A stretch of 64,000 bases of DNA from Chryseobacterium sp. KLBC 52. Lineage in GTDB: Bacteria > Bacteroidota > Bacteroidia > Flavobacteriales > Weeksellaceae. A model generated the notes under the pieces. It saw nothing but the letters and a program-made list of their open reading frames with translations. It was not told where the DNA came from and searched no databases. Location of the stretch: assembly GCF_003347605.1 (NCBI RefSeq), contig NZ_QDFZ01000023.1, positions 18,545 through 82,544 on the forward strand, given 5' to 3'. Shown here piece after piece: positions 51,168 to 60,441 of this stretch. The number at the start of each line of letters is the position of its first letter. Within the stretch, counting starts at the first letter, position 1. Both the position numbers and the translations under genes were made by a program.

Positions 51168-51950
51168 ATGAAATTTTTATTAGACCTTTTATTCCGTGTT
51201 GTTCAACTTTTTACAGAACCTTATTTCTTAGTATTTCTTGCAGTAGTTATCATTGCTCTGCTCAAAAGAAAAAACAAACGCAAAAATCTGAGATTAGGGA
51301 TTGGCTTTTTTGCCGTGTTAATAATCATTTTTATAGGAAATGGCTTTCTGGGAAAACTGACTTCCAGGTATCTTCAGAAAAATTATGTGAGTACAATGTT
51401 GAGTAAAAATAAAGCTCCTCAAAATCCCGTTATTGTTGTATTGGGTGGTGGCGTTGTAGATTTTGAACACACAGAAAAGCTGCATACCATGTCTTATTCC
51501 AGAATGGTAACGGCTTATCAGCTGTATCATGACTATAAGACCAATAATCTGCCTTGTAAAATCCTGATTTCCGGAAAAGGTAGAGGCCACAAAAGTGAAG
51601 CAGAATTATTCAGTGAAAATTTTAAAAAGATGGGAGTATCAGATGCTGATATCATTAAAGAAGATAAAAGCATGAATACCTATGAAAATGCAAAATACTC
51701 CAGCAAGATCTTACAGCAGATGGCTCCGTCTGATGTATACCTGGTTACTTCCGGTTTTCATATGAAAAGGTCTATGGCTTTGTTTCAGACATTTGGATTA
51801 AACCCAGTTCCACAAGCTTCAGATATTATAGATACCGAAATTACTGTATTTCCTAACAGTTATAATGCAGCATTTACTTTTGTGATGCTCAAAGAAGTGC
51901 TGGGAATATGGCAGGTGCAGCTGTATAATAGCCTTGGGTTGAATGGATAG
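51168..51950 (+). CDS. YdcF / ElyC-SanA family (DUF218) membrane protein
   Basis: 260 residues from ATG 51168. Two N-terminal hydrophobic helices (PYFLVFLAVVIIALL and GIGFFAVLIIIFIGNGFLG) are followed by the DUF218 domain: NPVIVVLGGGVVDF, YSRMVTAYQLYHDY, KILISGKGRGHKSEAELF, EDKSMNTYENAKYS and YLVTSGFHMKRSMALFQ. Known relatives (ElyC, SanA) act in envelope integrity and undecaprenyl-phosphate metabolism. An ATG at 51084 in frame would add 28 residues with no conserved content. Confidence 0.9.
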   Translation: MKFLLDLLFRVVQLFTEPYFLVFLAVVIIALLKRKNKRKNLRLGIGFFAVLIIIFIGNGFLGKLTSRYLQKNYVSTMLSKNKAPQNPVIVVLGGGVVDFEHTEKLHTMSYSRMVTAYQLYHDYKTNNLPCKILISGKGRGHKSEAELFSENFKKMGVSDADIIKEDKSMNTYENAKYSSKILQQMAPSDVYLVTSGFHMKRSMALFQTFGLNPVPQASDIIDTEITVFPNSYNAAFTFVMLKEVLGIWQVQLYNSLGLNG

Positions 51951-51968
51951 TTATTTAAAACTAAGATA

Positions 51969-52010
51969 TAAAAACCGGACACTTAAGTTAGTTTAAGTGT
52001 CCGGTTTTGG
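51969..52010. terminator. Bidirectional terminator
   Basis: A 16-bp perfect stem (AAAACCGGACACTTAA, 51971-51986, with 51993-52008) with a 6-base loop, between convergent genes. Confidence 0.93.
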
Positions 52011-52028
52011 TTTAAAAAGCTTTGATTT

Positions 52029-52898
52029 TTATTTTGTTTTCTTAATAGAAATTACCGTCTGCAAAACCACAGAAGCAATAATAAACACCAATCCTATATA
52101 AAACGAAAGATTGACTTCTTTACTTTCTCCGAAAAATAAGAACGCCATAATAATAGCATACACGGGCTCCAGATTGTATGTTAAGTTGACGGTAAATGCC
52201 GGAATTTTCTTCAAAACCTCTGCGAACATCACATATAAGCCAACGGTACAAAAAAGTGATAAAACGCCCAAATAGACCGTGTTTTTTAAGTCAGGAACTA
52301 TGCTATCTGACTGAAAATAGAGGAGATATACGGGCAAAAAAGCTCCCCAGCATAAAGTACCGGCAATCATCTGATAATAGTTGATGACCTTGGTATCAAA
52401 ATGACTCACCAGCCGTTTGTTATAAATTGTATACAAAGCCCCGAATGCGGATGAAAAGACACCTAATATAATCCCAAGCTGATAGGAAGTATCAAAATGA
52501 AATATTAAGCTGATTCCTACAATGGTCAGCGTACTCAGAAGTAATTCAGAAAGCTTGAATTTCTCTTTATCAAGAACAGGTTTGAATACGGCTGTGAAAA
52601 AACTTGTCAGGCAGTAGCATACCACACCAATGGATATATTGGCATATTTTATACTGGCATAAAAAAGAAGCCAGTGTAACGTAAGCAGTAAGCCGGCTTT
52701 TGAAATCTGAATTTTTCCCCGGAAAGGAATATCCGTGGGGATTTTCAAGAGCCTTACAATAAAGAACAAAATAATAGAGGAGAAGAGGAGCCTGTACCAG
52801 ACCAGCAAACCTTCGTTAAGAGTGATCAATTTCCCGAATACACCTGTAAATCCGGCCAGAATGACGGCCAGATGTAATAATAAATATGATTTTTTCAT
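52029..52898 (-). CDS. EamA/DMT-family exporter
   Basis: 289 residues from ATG 52898 (MKKSYLLLHLAVILAGFTGV). Ten hydrophobic helices in two EamA repeats, with LNEGLLVWYRLLFSSIILFF, LTLHWLLFYASIKYANISI and NLTYNLEPVYAIIMAFLFFG, where the LEPVYA stretch is typical. An open frame upstream to 52997 has no coding signs. A second member of the same superfamily is at 8604, but the two are clearly different genes. The substrate is unknown. Confidence 0.9.
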   Translation of the reverse strand: MKKSYLLLHLAVILAGFTGVFGKLITLNEGLLVWYRLLFSSIILFFIVRLLKIPTDIPFRGKIQISKAGLLLTLHWLLFYASIKYANISIGVVCYCLTSFFTAVFKPVLDKEKFKLSELLLSTLTIVGISLIFHFDTSYQLGIILGVFSSAFGALYTIYNKRLVSHFDTKVINYYQMIAGTLCWGAFLPVYLLYFQSDSIVPDLKNTVYLGVLSLFCTVGLYVMFAEVLKKIPAFTVNLTYNLEPVYAIIMAFLFFGESKEVNLSFYIGLVFIIASVVLQTVISIKKTK

Positions 52899-53096
52899 TA
52901 GAGAATGAACTGTAAAATTTTGAATTAATATTTTTTTTAGAATGTGAAGCACGACAAACCCGGTCGTTAATACGTTAACGACATGAGTACGCTTCAAATT
53001 AAATTGAAAATATTAAGGTGCCGGAGGAGGCAGACAGTTCGAGCGGTTCATATTGATCTGTTGAATGTCAAATATAGGGAAAAATATTTTGAAAGT

Positions 53097-53492
53097 CTAC
53101 ATAAAAAATACATTGAACTTGTGTCCATCCGGATCTGCAAATACAAAACCGTAGTAGTTTTCTCCAAAATTCTCAGGCACTGAAACAATGGTTCCACCAG
53201 CATTTTTTACATCTTCAGCCCATTCATCCACCTGGTTTTTGCTTTCTGCAGAAAGGGTGAATATAATTTCGTTGGAACTTTGCGGATCTCCAAATTTCAT
53301 GCTTTTAAGGTTGTTTTCTATGACATTTTTTAAGAAAAAGTGAACAATCAATTCATTTCCAGCCAGAAAAAAACTTACCAGCTCATTGGAACTGTGTGGA
53401 TTATTGGGTCTGAATCCCAGCTCAGTATAGAATTTCTGTGTACGTTCAAGGTCGGTTACGGCCAGATTGGCCCAGATCATTTTAGGTTTCAT
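53097..53492 (-). CDS. VOC (glyoxalase/bleomycin-resistance fold) protein
   Basis: 131 residues, one vicinal-oxygen-chelate domain of two beta-alpha-beta-beta-beta units: MIWANLAVTDLERTQKFYTE, LGFRPNNPH, FFLAGNELIVHFFL, then IIFTLSAESKNQVDEWAEDV and FADPDGHKFNVFFM. Metal-ligand positions of the classical enzymes are only partly kept, so a binding or uncharacterised role is likely. Cytoplasmic, transcribed alone. Confidence 0.88.
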   Translation of the reverse strand: MKPKMIWANLAVTDLERTQKFYTELGFRPNNPHSSNELVSFFLAGNELIVHFFLKNVIENNLKSMKFGDPQSSNEIIFTLSAESKNQVDEWAEDVKNAGGTIVSVPENFGENYYGFVFADPDGHKFNVFFM

Positions 53493-53636
53493 ATTATTTT
53501 ATTTTTTGGTCAGGATAAAGGTATTCTGTTTTTAGAGAAGAAAAACTGCCATGTGACAAGATTTTGTATTTCCTTTGATTAATTTAACATAATATAAAGG
53601 AGCAAATAATGATTAAAGATCGAGAGGCCGCAAGAG

Positions 53637-53669
53637 ACCCTTGTCAAGGTTCTGAACCTTGACAAGGGT
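53637..53669. repeat. 15-bp perfect hairpin
   Basis: ACCCTTGTCAAGGTT (53637-53651) and its exact complement (53655-53669) around CTG. It lies at the left end of a gene-poor stretch. Confidence 0.9.
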
Positions 53670-53781
53670 TAATTTTCCCTACAAATTTCTTTTAAACCAT
53701 TGAGCCATAAATATTTTCCTTTGTTAAAAAGTGAATAGTAACCAAAGTGCAATTACTGGGGTTTTGAAGAAACATCTTTTT

Positions 53782-54189
53782 TCTGACCATGAATTGCCGT
53801 ACGGTCAATATTTTTTTTAGATTGGATTTTCACGCCCTTTAAAGAAAACTCAACGGATTATGAAGAGCTGGATAGACTTACAGAGGAATATGAAGTAAAA
53901 AAAATCGTACAAGGAAAAGAGATGGATTTTATCTGTATATTTTATTCTTATGGATATCCTGATCATTTTTTTGTGTGTGCAACAGATCCTGATCAGAATA
54001 ATCCGACAGTCTACAGTACACATCATGAAATGTATTTCAGGAAATTGAAAATGAGGAAAAACTAGAAGTGTTTCTGGATCGTTTATGATCCAGGAATATT
54101 TCTTAGAAACCGTTACAGAGTTAATTGGCTGGGAAAATTGCAGAATAAGAGATTCTCAGGCGGTTAATGACTCTATTTCCGAATTATAA
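53782..54189 (+). pseudogene. Frameshifted gene remnant (possibly SMI1/KNR4-like)
   Basis: Coding-like sequence in three frames. One frame reads DWIFTPFKENSTDYEELDRL, then EMDFICIFYSYGYPDHFFVC, ATDPDQNNPTVYSTHHEMYF. A shift near 54040 continues as EIENEEKLEVFLDR, and a second shift near 54085 as FMIQEYFLETVTELIGWENC, ending SISEL-stop at 54189. No start codon fits. The acidic, aromatic pattern recalls SMI1/KNR4-type immunity proteins, but that is a guess. The rest of the 53493-54485 gap holds hairpins and one other fragment. Confidence 0.6.
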
Positions 54190-54300
54190 TAAAAGTCCTA
54201 TAATTTATATTATGTTAAATTGTATATTATTTGAGTTTCAAAAATTCACAGAACATGTTAGATTTCATTATTTTACACTTTTGATTATTACATCAGATTT

Positions 54301-54390
54301 TCAAGTATAATAAACTCTATCCCACGTTTTAATCTCTTCTGCAATTGCTTTTCCTAAATCCGGAAGTTTGTTAGTGCCACAATTGATCTC
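54301..54390 (-). pseudogene. Orphan C-terminal gene fragment
   Basis: On the minus strand one frame reads EINCGTNKLPDLGKAIAEEI, then KTWDRVYYT-stop. Stops lie directly upstream in the same frame, and no start codon exists. It looks like the end of a lost gene; the family is unknown. It lies 111 bases from the frameshifted remnant, pointing toward it. Confidence 0.4.
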
Positions 54391-54409
54391 TTACTCTTAC
54401 AGTCTACAA

Positions 54410-54487
54410 AATAAAATGCCGGATTAAGGAATCTTTACATTAAGCCTTAATCCGACATTTTTGAAAGCTGTTGCAAGCAGCTTTTTT
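54410..54487 (-). terminator. Two hairpins downstream of the DUF6624 gene
   Basis: CGGATTAAGG (54420-54429) with CCTTAATCCG (54445-54454) is followed on the minus strand by T-rich sequence. AAGCTG/CAGCTT at 54465-54482 has a T run on the plus side. Confidence 0.6.
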
Positions 54488-55439
54488 ATTTATTTAATTT
54501 TTCTAATTTGGGTAATTCTCTTTTATATTTTTCAGCGTCCCAAACTAAATCCCAATTTTTAACATAATCAGAGATTGGACCTAAGCCAACTTCTGTTCTT
54601 CTTTTATCTACATTGTCAGGATCAGTTAAAGGTAAAACATAGTAAGTATTATTGCTTTGATTGATTCCTATCTGACTGCCGTAGATTTGTTTTCTGCCTT
54701 CCCGGATTTCTATTCTGTCAATTAACAAAGCTAAAGAACCCGGACTTGCATTTCCTTTTGTTACCGCTTCTTTCATCATCGGCAGATATTTTTTCTGCGT
54801 TTCAAGATCTGAATGCTGAATGACAAGAAATAATGCGCTATTGGCTTGTGCACCTACTTTGTCTTTACCCACCCAGCCTTTTTCATCTAATATTTTTTTT
54901 ATTTTTAGTAAGTTAATGGAGTCTTTCTGATTGGTGATTTTCCAAAGTTCATTCATTTCTTTAGAATTTGGACCGAATTTTTTCTGAGTGTCATTCATTT
55001 GCATTCTGTATTTTTGGTCTTCCTCAAGAATTGCCAATAATTCAGCCTGCAGGGGTTTGTCATAATTTGCTTCTATGGCCGCTATTTTTTTCTCTAACTT
55101 TTCAACGGTTTTCCCCCACTCTTTTTTTGGATGTAAATTTTCGAGATCAGTATCGGATTTTAGGTGCTTCAGATTGGTCCAGCCTTTTTCTATGGATAGG
55201 TTCAGCCATTTAAATGCTTGATTTGTATTTCCTGCTAAAGAAGATGAACATGCACCATTATATAAGTGACTTGGATTTTCGCTTTCGATTTTAAAAGCTT
55301 TACCATATACATCCGTAGACATTTTATAATCTTTTGCTCTATATAATTGATCGGCTTCAATTATTAATTTTGAGTATTCCTGAGCATTAATGCTTGTGAA
55401 TAAAAATAATAACAACAAAGCATAAATAGTGTTTCTCAT
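54486..55439 (-). CDS. DUF6624 domain secreted protein with TPR-like N-terminus
   Basis: 317 residues with a signal peptide (MRNTIYALLLLFLFTSINAQ). The first 120 residues look like two or three TPR helices (AKDYKMSTDVYGKAFKIESE, HLYNGACSSSLAGNTNQAFK). The C-terminal half carries DUF6624-type features: LQAELLAILEEDQKYRMQMN, LDEKGWVGKDKVGAQANSAL, FLVIQHSDLETQKKYLPMMK and IDRIEIREGRKQIYGSQI. Function unknown; probably periplasmic. First complete gene after a degraded stretch. Confidence 0.8.
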   Translation of the reverse strand: MRNTIYALLLLFLFTSINAQEYSKLIIEADQLYRAKDYKMSTDVYGKAFKIESENPSHLYNGACSSSLAGNTNQAFKWLNLSIEKGWTNLKHLKSDTDLENLHPKKEWGKTVEKLEKKIAAIEANYDKPLQAELLAILEEDQKYRMQMNDTQKKFGPNSKEMNELWKITNQKDSINLLKIKKILDEKGWVGKDKVGAQANSALFLVIQHSDLETQKKYLPMMKEAVTKGNASPGSLALLIDRIEIREGRKQIYGSQIGINQSNNTYYVLPLTDPDNVDKRRTEVGLGPISDYVKNWDLVWDAEKYKRELPKLEKLNK

Positions 55440-55572
55440 TTTTTCTGTATTTAATTCTTAAATTTTAGATGGTTACGTCTGTTTTCAGGCTCAGTTTAAT
55501 TGATATAATTTTTACAAAGCCATTTATGCTACGAATATAAAATTTATTTTGATGACTGGATTGTTAAGAGAT

Positions 55573-55607
55573 CATAAAAAAAATTCATCCTAAGTTTTGG
55601 ATGAATT
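55573..55607 (-). terminator. Terminator of the DoxX-like gene
   Basis: AATTCATCC (55582-55590) pairs with GGATGAATT (55599-55607) over an 8-base loop. The minus strand then has a T run (complement of 55575-55581). Confidence 0.85.
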
Positions 55608-55686
55608 GATGAATCTTTTTTTAGATAAAATTTTAGTCTGTTTTAAATTGAAACGTGATCTTAAAAAATGCTTTTACATAAATCTC

Positions 55687-56925
55687 TTACCTGTTAAACG
55701 GATATTCATTAATCCAATGAAAACTCCTCTTGTTTAATGGATAATCTTCCTTTTTCTTTCTTATTGCTTTTATCTTTAAAGAATCACGACCCTTATTTCC
55801 TGTAAAAATGATACTATCTTTTTGAATATTGTAATGAAGATAAGCATACAGGTCTTGTTGATCCACTTTGCGAAGCATAAGTGTCTTATTTTCAGTGTCT
55901 ACAATGCTCTTAAACGCTTTAGTACTGTCATTGTTCAATATTACTTTTGTCCGGCTTGGAGAATTTATCAATATTTTTTTCCAGCCAATGGAATCGTTGC
56001 ATGGTATTTCCTGGTTGTTTATGATAAATTGATCCACAATATACGCGCCCTCCATCGGAGCGGCCGGAGGTGTATAGAATAGTGCTGATGAAGAGCTCAA
56101 TATGAAAAAAGCTATTACAAGCCATTTGAATCCAATAACTGTAATACTCTTCCACTTTTTGTTGAATGTTCTTCTTTGAAGACGTAATTGCGATGGCTGA
56201 TGCAAGATAAAAAAACGATATAAAGCCATTGCATCACCGCTTACAATGAAGAGACAAAGTAATACAATATGACTGGAAAATATTTTAACCGGCACATCAT
56301 AGAAAAAATTCAACAGAGCTACATTGATCATCACTGTCATGGAAAAAAGCGCACCAAAAGTTTTGGTTCTCCTGAAAAGAAGCAAAAGTCCACCCATAAC
56401 TTCCAACAATCCGGAAACAAATGTATACCCCGTGGAAGCTCCCATCATAGTCCATACCATACCCATTGGTGACATATCTCCAACTTTTTCTTCCAGTCTG
56501 CCAATTGAGTTAGGAGGAAACTGTCCATCATGTAGTTTTGCAAAACCGTACGAAAGCATTATCATAGCTACATAATAACGTACTACTACTACTGTAAACC
56601 AATGAAGATCTTTAAATGTCCGCTGTTTTTTATCTGCAAGAAGTATAACGAATGCAGCCACTACTGCTAAGCCAATATTGACAAGCACTACCCAATAATC
56701 TAATGTAGTATCGCCGCTACCAGTCATTGTAATATATTCTACCTGGGTTTGCTGAAAAATATTTTTACACAACCACAAGACTCCACTCTTATGTATTCCT
56801 GCTAAAGGTGAAAACTGAGAAGTGAAGATAAAAAGATACCCATAAGAAATGACAAACAAATGCAGGAAACGTAGTACAGCATTATATTTTCTTTGATTGG
56901 GAGAACTAATCGGTTTTGTATCCAT
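55687..56925 (-). CDS. DoxX-like polytopic membrane protein with C-terminal soluble domain
   Basis: 412 residues. About seven hydrophobic helices (for example YWVVLVNIGLAVVAAFVILL, TGYTFVSGLLEVMGGLLLLF, HIVLLCLFIVSGDAMALYRF). The DoxX-type run SYGFAKLHDGQFPPNSIGRL comes before a last helix near residue 275. A beta-rich tail of about 130 residues follows (IVDTENKTLMLRKVDQQDLY). Function unknown; family assignment is tentative. Three same-strand genes (57824, 57022, 55687) are spaced by 50 and 96 bases and may be one transcript. Confidence 0.65.
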   Translation of the reverse strand: MDTKPISSPNQRKYNAVLRFLHLFVISYGYLFIFTSQFSPLAGIHKSGVLWLCKNIFQQTQVEYITMTGSGDTTLDYWVVLVNIGLAVVAAFVILLADKKQRTFKDLHWFTVVVVRYYVAMIMLSYGFAKLHDGQFPPNSIGRLEEKVGDMSPMGMVWTMMGASTGYTFVSGLLEVMGGLLLLFRRTKTFGALFSMTVMINVALLNFFYDVPVKIFSSHIVLLCLFIVSGDAMALYRFFILHQPSQLRLQRRTFNKKWKSITVIGFKWLVIAFFILSSSSALFYTPPAAPMEGAYIVDQFIINNQEIPCNDSIGWKKILINSPSRTKVILNNDSTKAFKSIVDTENKTLMLRKVDQQDLYAYLHYNIQKDSIIFTGNKGRDSLKIKAIRKKKEDYPLNKRSFHWINEYPFNR

Positions 56926-57021
56926 ATTTACAATATTTATTTAAGATAAGAAAGCCAGCATTTGATCGTATACATTATGGGATCGTTTTTGATATATTTT
57001 GGATGAAATTTAAAAGCTCTA

Positions 57022-57774
57022 TTATTTATTCTCTGTATCAAAGCCAAGCTTCTTTCTAAATTCAAGCATTAGTTTGTAACTTTCTTCAATTGGAACTTCC
57101 TTCTTTGATATTTTATTAATATCCTTACCTTGTTCCGTCCATAAGTAAGGGAAAAAGCTAAATACCTGGTCGCCTTTAAGTTTTGATACATCTTTTTTCC
57201 AATTTTCCCATCTGTATTCTTTATAAAATTCATCCAGATTTTTATTAAAGCAAAAATTCAGAAATTCGGTGTAAGTAAGGTCAAGAGGTTCATATTTCAA
57301 ATTATCGGGTGCCAAATAATACACTTTTCCTAAATCGTTTCCAAGTCCACCACCATTAAGCATGAAAATACCACCTATTACATCGTCAGCAATTAATAGA
57401 TATGGAATTGGCTGTCCATAATCCTCAAATGTTTTTCCTCTATTCCATTCCGGCAATGATCTGCTTACCTTATCACTGCCTGAGCCAAGAATTCTTATCC
57501 AGCCATTATCAATCAAAAGTCCTCCTGTCATGTATACAATTGAACCCATTGGAGATCTGGTTGTAACTTGGGTTTTATATAAGGCATCTTTTGCTTTGTT
57601 GCTATCCACGGGCAATATTTCCACTTTATTTTTTGCGGTGTCTATCCATTCTTTTACAAGAATCCAACCTGGATCTTTATCGTTTATTAATTCATCAATA
57701 GAGCGCATTTTTGTTTGTCCGTAAGTTGTTAATGAGAATAAGGCTGATATAATAATTGTCAAACATCTTATCAT
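57022..57774 (-). CDS. DUF2625 family protein
   Basis: 250 residues from ATG 57774 (signal-like MIRCLTIIISALFSLTTYGQ); an ATG at 57813 in frame would add 13 residues. The DUF2625 domain runs through the mature part: SIDELINDKDPGWILVKEWI, MGSIVYMTGGLLIDNGWIRI, LGSGSDKVSRSLPEWNRG, GGIFMLNGGGLGNDLGKVYY and FFPYLWTEQGKDINKISKKE. Function unknown; members are often single proteins of the cytoplasm, while this one appears to be exported. Confidence 0.85.
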   Translation of the reverse strand: MIRCLTIIISALFSLTTYGQTKMRSIDELINDKDPGWILVKEWIDTAKNKVEILPVDSNKAKDALYKTQVTTRSPMGSIVYMTGGLLIDNGWIRILGSGSDKVSRSLPEWNRGKTFEDYGQPIPYLLIADDVIGGIFMLNGGGLGNDLGKVYYLAPDNLKYEPLDLTYTEFLNFCFNKNLDEFYKEYRWENWKKDVSKLKGDQVFSFFPYLWTEQGKDINKISKKEVPIEESYKLMLEFRKKLGFDTENK

Positions 57775-57823
57775 GCTGTATAGTTTTGTAAAATGATAAT
57801 TGATTGTATACATTTTTCTGTCA

Positions 57824-58816
57824 TTATTTTACCTCAATTTTATGATAAGCAATCCATCGCTTGAGATTCCCCACCATTCTTTTTAAATGATCTTCATTCA
57901 GGAAAATATTGGTCCAATATTCAAATCTGTCGCACTGAACACTTATATAATAGTTCATAATGGCCAGACATGCGTAAGGTAAAAACTGTTTCTCTTCATG
58001 ACTAATTTTAGTGACAGTTTCATAGCCTCTTATGAAATGATCTGCTTTTGCCTCATACTCTTCTTGGTGCAAATGGGTTGTAAATAACTGAAATAGAAAG
58101 TAAGAGATATCAAAACATAAATAACCGTTCCCGCAAAAATCAAAGTCAAAGAATGTGATTTCTTCTTCGTTATCAATATGTAAATTATCAAACCAAACGT
58201 CTAAATGAACCGTTCCATACCTCATTTTCTGTTGGTCTGCATTTTCCAACTTTAGCGTTAAAAAATCAGAAAGGTTTTCTAAAAATTCAATTTCGGTCGT
58301 GTTTTTACTATAGAATTTTTTTGTCTTTGCAACAGGGTTCTTTAGCAGGTTTTGAGCATTGTAAGACATTCTCTTCAGTTCGACATTTTCTGTTGATTGT
58401 TGAACTTTAGCTAATGCTTTTCCAATCAGAAAGCTTGTTTCGGGTGAAAATTTTGCTGTCTTTATACCTTTAGCATATGAAAATAAAACACCAAATCTTA
58501 TTCCTTCCGGAGCTTCAATTTCCTGGATAAACTTGTTTGATTGATCTGCTATGGGAAAAGCAACTTGTCGGTCTGCCACTTTCAGATGAGTAAGAAGTCT
58601 TAATTCTTCGTGAATTTCTAATTCAGTTCGCCAGTGATGGGTATACACTCTAAAAACGTATTTGTTTTCGCCATCATGAACGATGTATAAATGATTCATT
58701 GCAAGCCGAAAGATGCTGCATTCCGTTTTTTCGGTGAGTCCATATTTTTCTTGAATAAGTTGACCAAGTCTATCAGGTGAAAGCGTGCTGTTGATTGTCG
58801 GAAACTTCTCTGTCAT
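57824..58816 (-). CDS. Aminoglycoside-phosphotransferase-family kinase-like protein
   Basis: 330 residues, cytoplasmic. The APH/ChoK-like kinase fold shows the nucleotide lobe (NHLYIVHDGENKYVFRVYTH), the catalytic loop YGTVHLDVWFDNLHIDN (H-x-D-x4-N) and the metal aspartate FFDFDFCGNGYLCFDISYF. Homologues phosphorylate small alcohols, sugars or choline, and some inactivate antibiotics. Nothing here shows aminoglycoside activity. First of a possible three-gene transcript with DUF2625 and the DoxX-like gene. Confidence 0.88.
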   Translation of the reverse strand: MTEKFPTINSTLSPDRLGQLIQEKYGLTEKTECSIFRLAMNHLYIVHDGENKYVFRVYTHHWRTELEIHEELRLLTHLKVADRQVAFPIADQSNKFIQEIEAPEGIRFGVLFSYAKGIKTAKFSPETSFLIGKALAKVQQSTENVELKRMSYNAQNLLKNPVAKTKKFYSKNTTEIEFLENLSDFLTLKLENADQQKMRYGTVHLDVWFDNLHIDNEEEITFFDFDFCGNGYLCFDISYFLFQLFTTHLHQEEYEAKADHFIRGYETVTKISHEEKQFLPYACLAIMNYYISVQCDRFEYWTNIFLNEDHLKRMVGNLKRWIAYHKIEVK

Positions 58817-58881
58817 TTAATTCTCGTTCGTAGCTGGTTATATAGTTTGTGCAATTTCGTTAACATTTTTCGATTTTACAA

Positions 58882-58915
58882 GTAAAAAGCTCCAAAGTAC
58901 AATGACTTTGGAGCT
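58882..58915 (-). terminator. Terminator of the BspA-type surface protein gene
   Basis: AGCTCCAAAGT (58888-58898) and its exact complement (58905-58915); on the minus strand followed by TTTTTAC. Confidence 0.88.
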
Positions 58916-58947
58916 AAATTTAACTAGCTAACCTTTCGGCTGACTTG

Positions 58948-60441
58948 TTATTGCTTGGTGATTTTATGGAAAAAAGTATCACCTTTAAAGATATAGTCTC
59001 CTGAAGGATATTCAGTAAGATCGATGGTATTTTTCCCTTTTCTAAACAATATATTTTTAATGAGGTTACCGTTATTGTCATATAAATAAACATTTTCGTC
59101 TACTGAGGATTCCACGTTAATCACTCCTGTCGTTGGATTAGGATACGCAGAAGTTTTCGTTTTTGGGTAAACCTCTCTTGTTGACAGAAAACAGCCGGAA
59201 ATATAGGAATCTCCAATAATATTAAACCCTTTATTGATCAGTTGGGCTCTTGCCAGCATCGCTTGCGGAGTAGAATAAACCAAACCTGTTGCATCTATAG
59301 TTCCGGACGTTATTGTGGAATTCGCCCAGGTAGGATTATTATTCAGAGCGATGAGAAAATTGCTGTAATTCGTACACGATATGCCAACATTTTTTAATCC
59401 AAAATAGATTGAATTCCCGCTGAAGTTCTGAAGCTTCATATTCCATGAAGAAATATCCTGGTCAAAATGTGAAGCACCTGCAAACATATTAAATCCGGCG
59501 AAATAATCAATCTTACTTACATCCCAGTTTCCAATGGGCTGATTGAATGATACTGCATTTTCAAACATGTGCTCAAAATCTGTCACTTTACCTGTATTCC
59601 AGTTATCAAGTGGCTGATTAAATGCTGCTGCGTTATAGAATGTATAGCGGAAATTAGTTGCATTTTCTGTATTCCACGAATTTAACGGCTGGTTGAAAGC
59701 TGTGGCATCTGCAAACATGGAGGAGAAATCGGTTCCGGATATTGTACTCCAGGCAGAAATATCCTGATTAAAAGAAGATGCAGAGGAAAACATGCTGCTG
59801 AAATTGGTTACTTTTGAGGTATCCCAGTTTCCGATATTCTGATTAAACAGCGTTGCTCCGCTGAACATACCGCTCATGTCCGTAATATGGAATGGATTCC
59901 AGTAAGAAAATGAAGTATGGCCTGTTAAAGATGAACAGTTAAGGAACATTTGTGATAAACTGGTTACCTGTGTTAAATCAGGAGTATCTGCAGCTGTTAT
60001 GTTAAGATTGGGACAGTTGGCGAATGCTCTGTCGAATTGCTGAAGCCATGTCGTATTTCCCCACTGGCTGAGTTCTATGAGTTCCTGATTTCCACCCGGA
60101 GGCATGATTTCGGTATTGGCCCTGAACCCATAAAATGATCCGTTACCGCTGAATACTTTTAATTCGTAAGTGGCCTGCAGAGGATCCGGATGGAATGATG
60201 GCCCAAAATAGATGAGTAGAGGTTCATTGCTGCTAGAGGTTACATAATCAAACATCCCGTTATGCTCAGGATATCCTACTTCTTCCCAGTGAATGGTGTA
60301 ATCGGTTCCTGTGCCGCCGAACCTTATTGAATGATCGATAATGCCGTTTGCATTGGGTTTCCAGATGGTCGTAAATTCATTCTGCGCATAGGAAATGCAA
60401 AATAAAAGGAGAAAAATGATTATTAGTTGTTTTTTACACAT
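58948..60441 (-). CDS. BspA-type (DUF285) repeat surface protein with T9SS type A sorting domain
   Basis: 497 residues with a signal peptide (MCKKQLIIIFLLLFCISYAQ). From about residue 150 to 320 there are at least six DUF285/BspA repeats of the form MF..A..FNQ....W: LSQMFLNCSSLTGHTSF, MSGMFSGATLFNQNIGNWD, FSSMFSSASSFNQDISAW, FSSMFADATAFNQPLNSW, FRYTFYNAAAFNQPLDNW, FEHMFENAVSFNQPIGNW. The last 70 residues are a type IX secretion sorting domain (AYPNPTTGVINVESS, LYDNNGNLIKNI, YPSGDYIFKG). Surface-anchored or released, perhaps an adhesin. Transcribed alone. Confidence 0.92.
   Translation of the reverse strand: MCKKQLIIIFLLLFCISYAQNEFTTIWKPNANGIIDHSIRFGGTGTDYTIHWEEVGYPEHNGMFDYVTSSSNEPLLIYFGPSFHPDPLQATYELKVFSGNGSFYGFRANTEIMPPGGNQELIELSQWGNTTWLQQFDRAFANCPNLNITAADTPDLTQVTSLSQMFLNCSSLTGHTSFSYWNPFHITDMSGMFSGATLFNQNIGNWDTSKVTNFSSMFSSASSFNQDISAWSTISGTDFSSMFADATAFNQPLNSWNTENATNFRYTFYNAAAFNQPLDNWNTGKVTDFEHMFENAVSFNQPIGNWDVSKIDYFAGFNMFAGASHFDQDISSWNMKLQNFSGNSIYFGLKNVGISCTNYSNFLIALNNNPTWANSTITSGTIDATGLVYSTPQAMLARAQLINKGFNIIGDSYISGCFLSTREVYPKTKTSAYPNPTTGVINVESSVDENVYLYDNNGNLIKNILFRKGKNTIDLTEYPSGDYIFKGDTFFHKITKQ

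Noticed and set aside
57824..58816. Aminoglycoside resistance gene
   Set aside because: Only the general kinase fold is visible. Nothing ties it to antibiotics, and its neighbours are unrelated.
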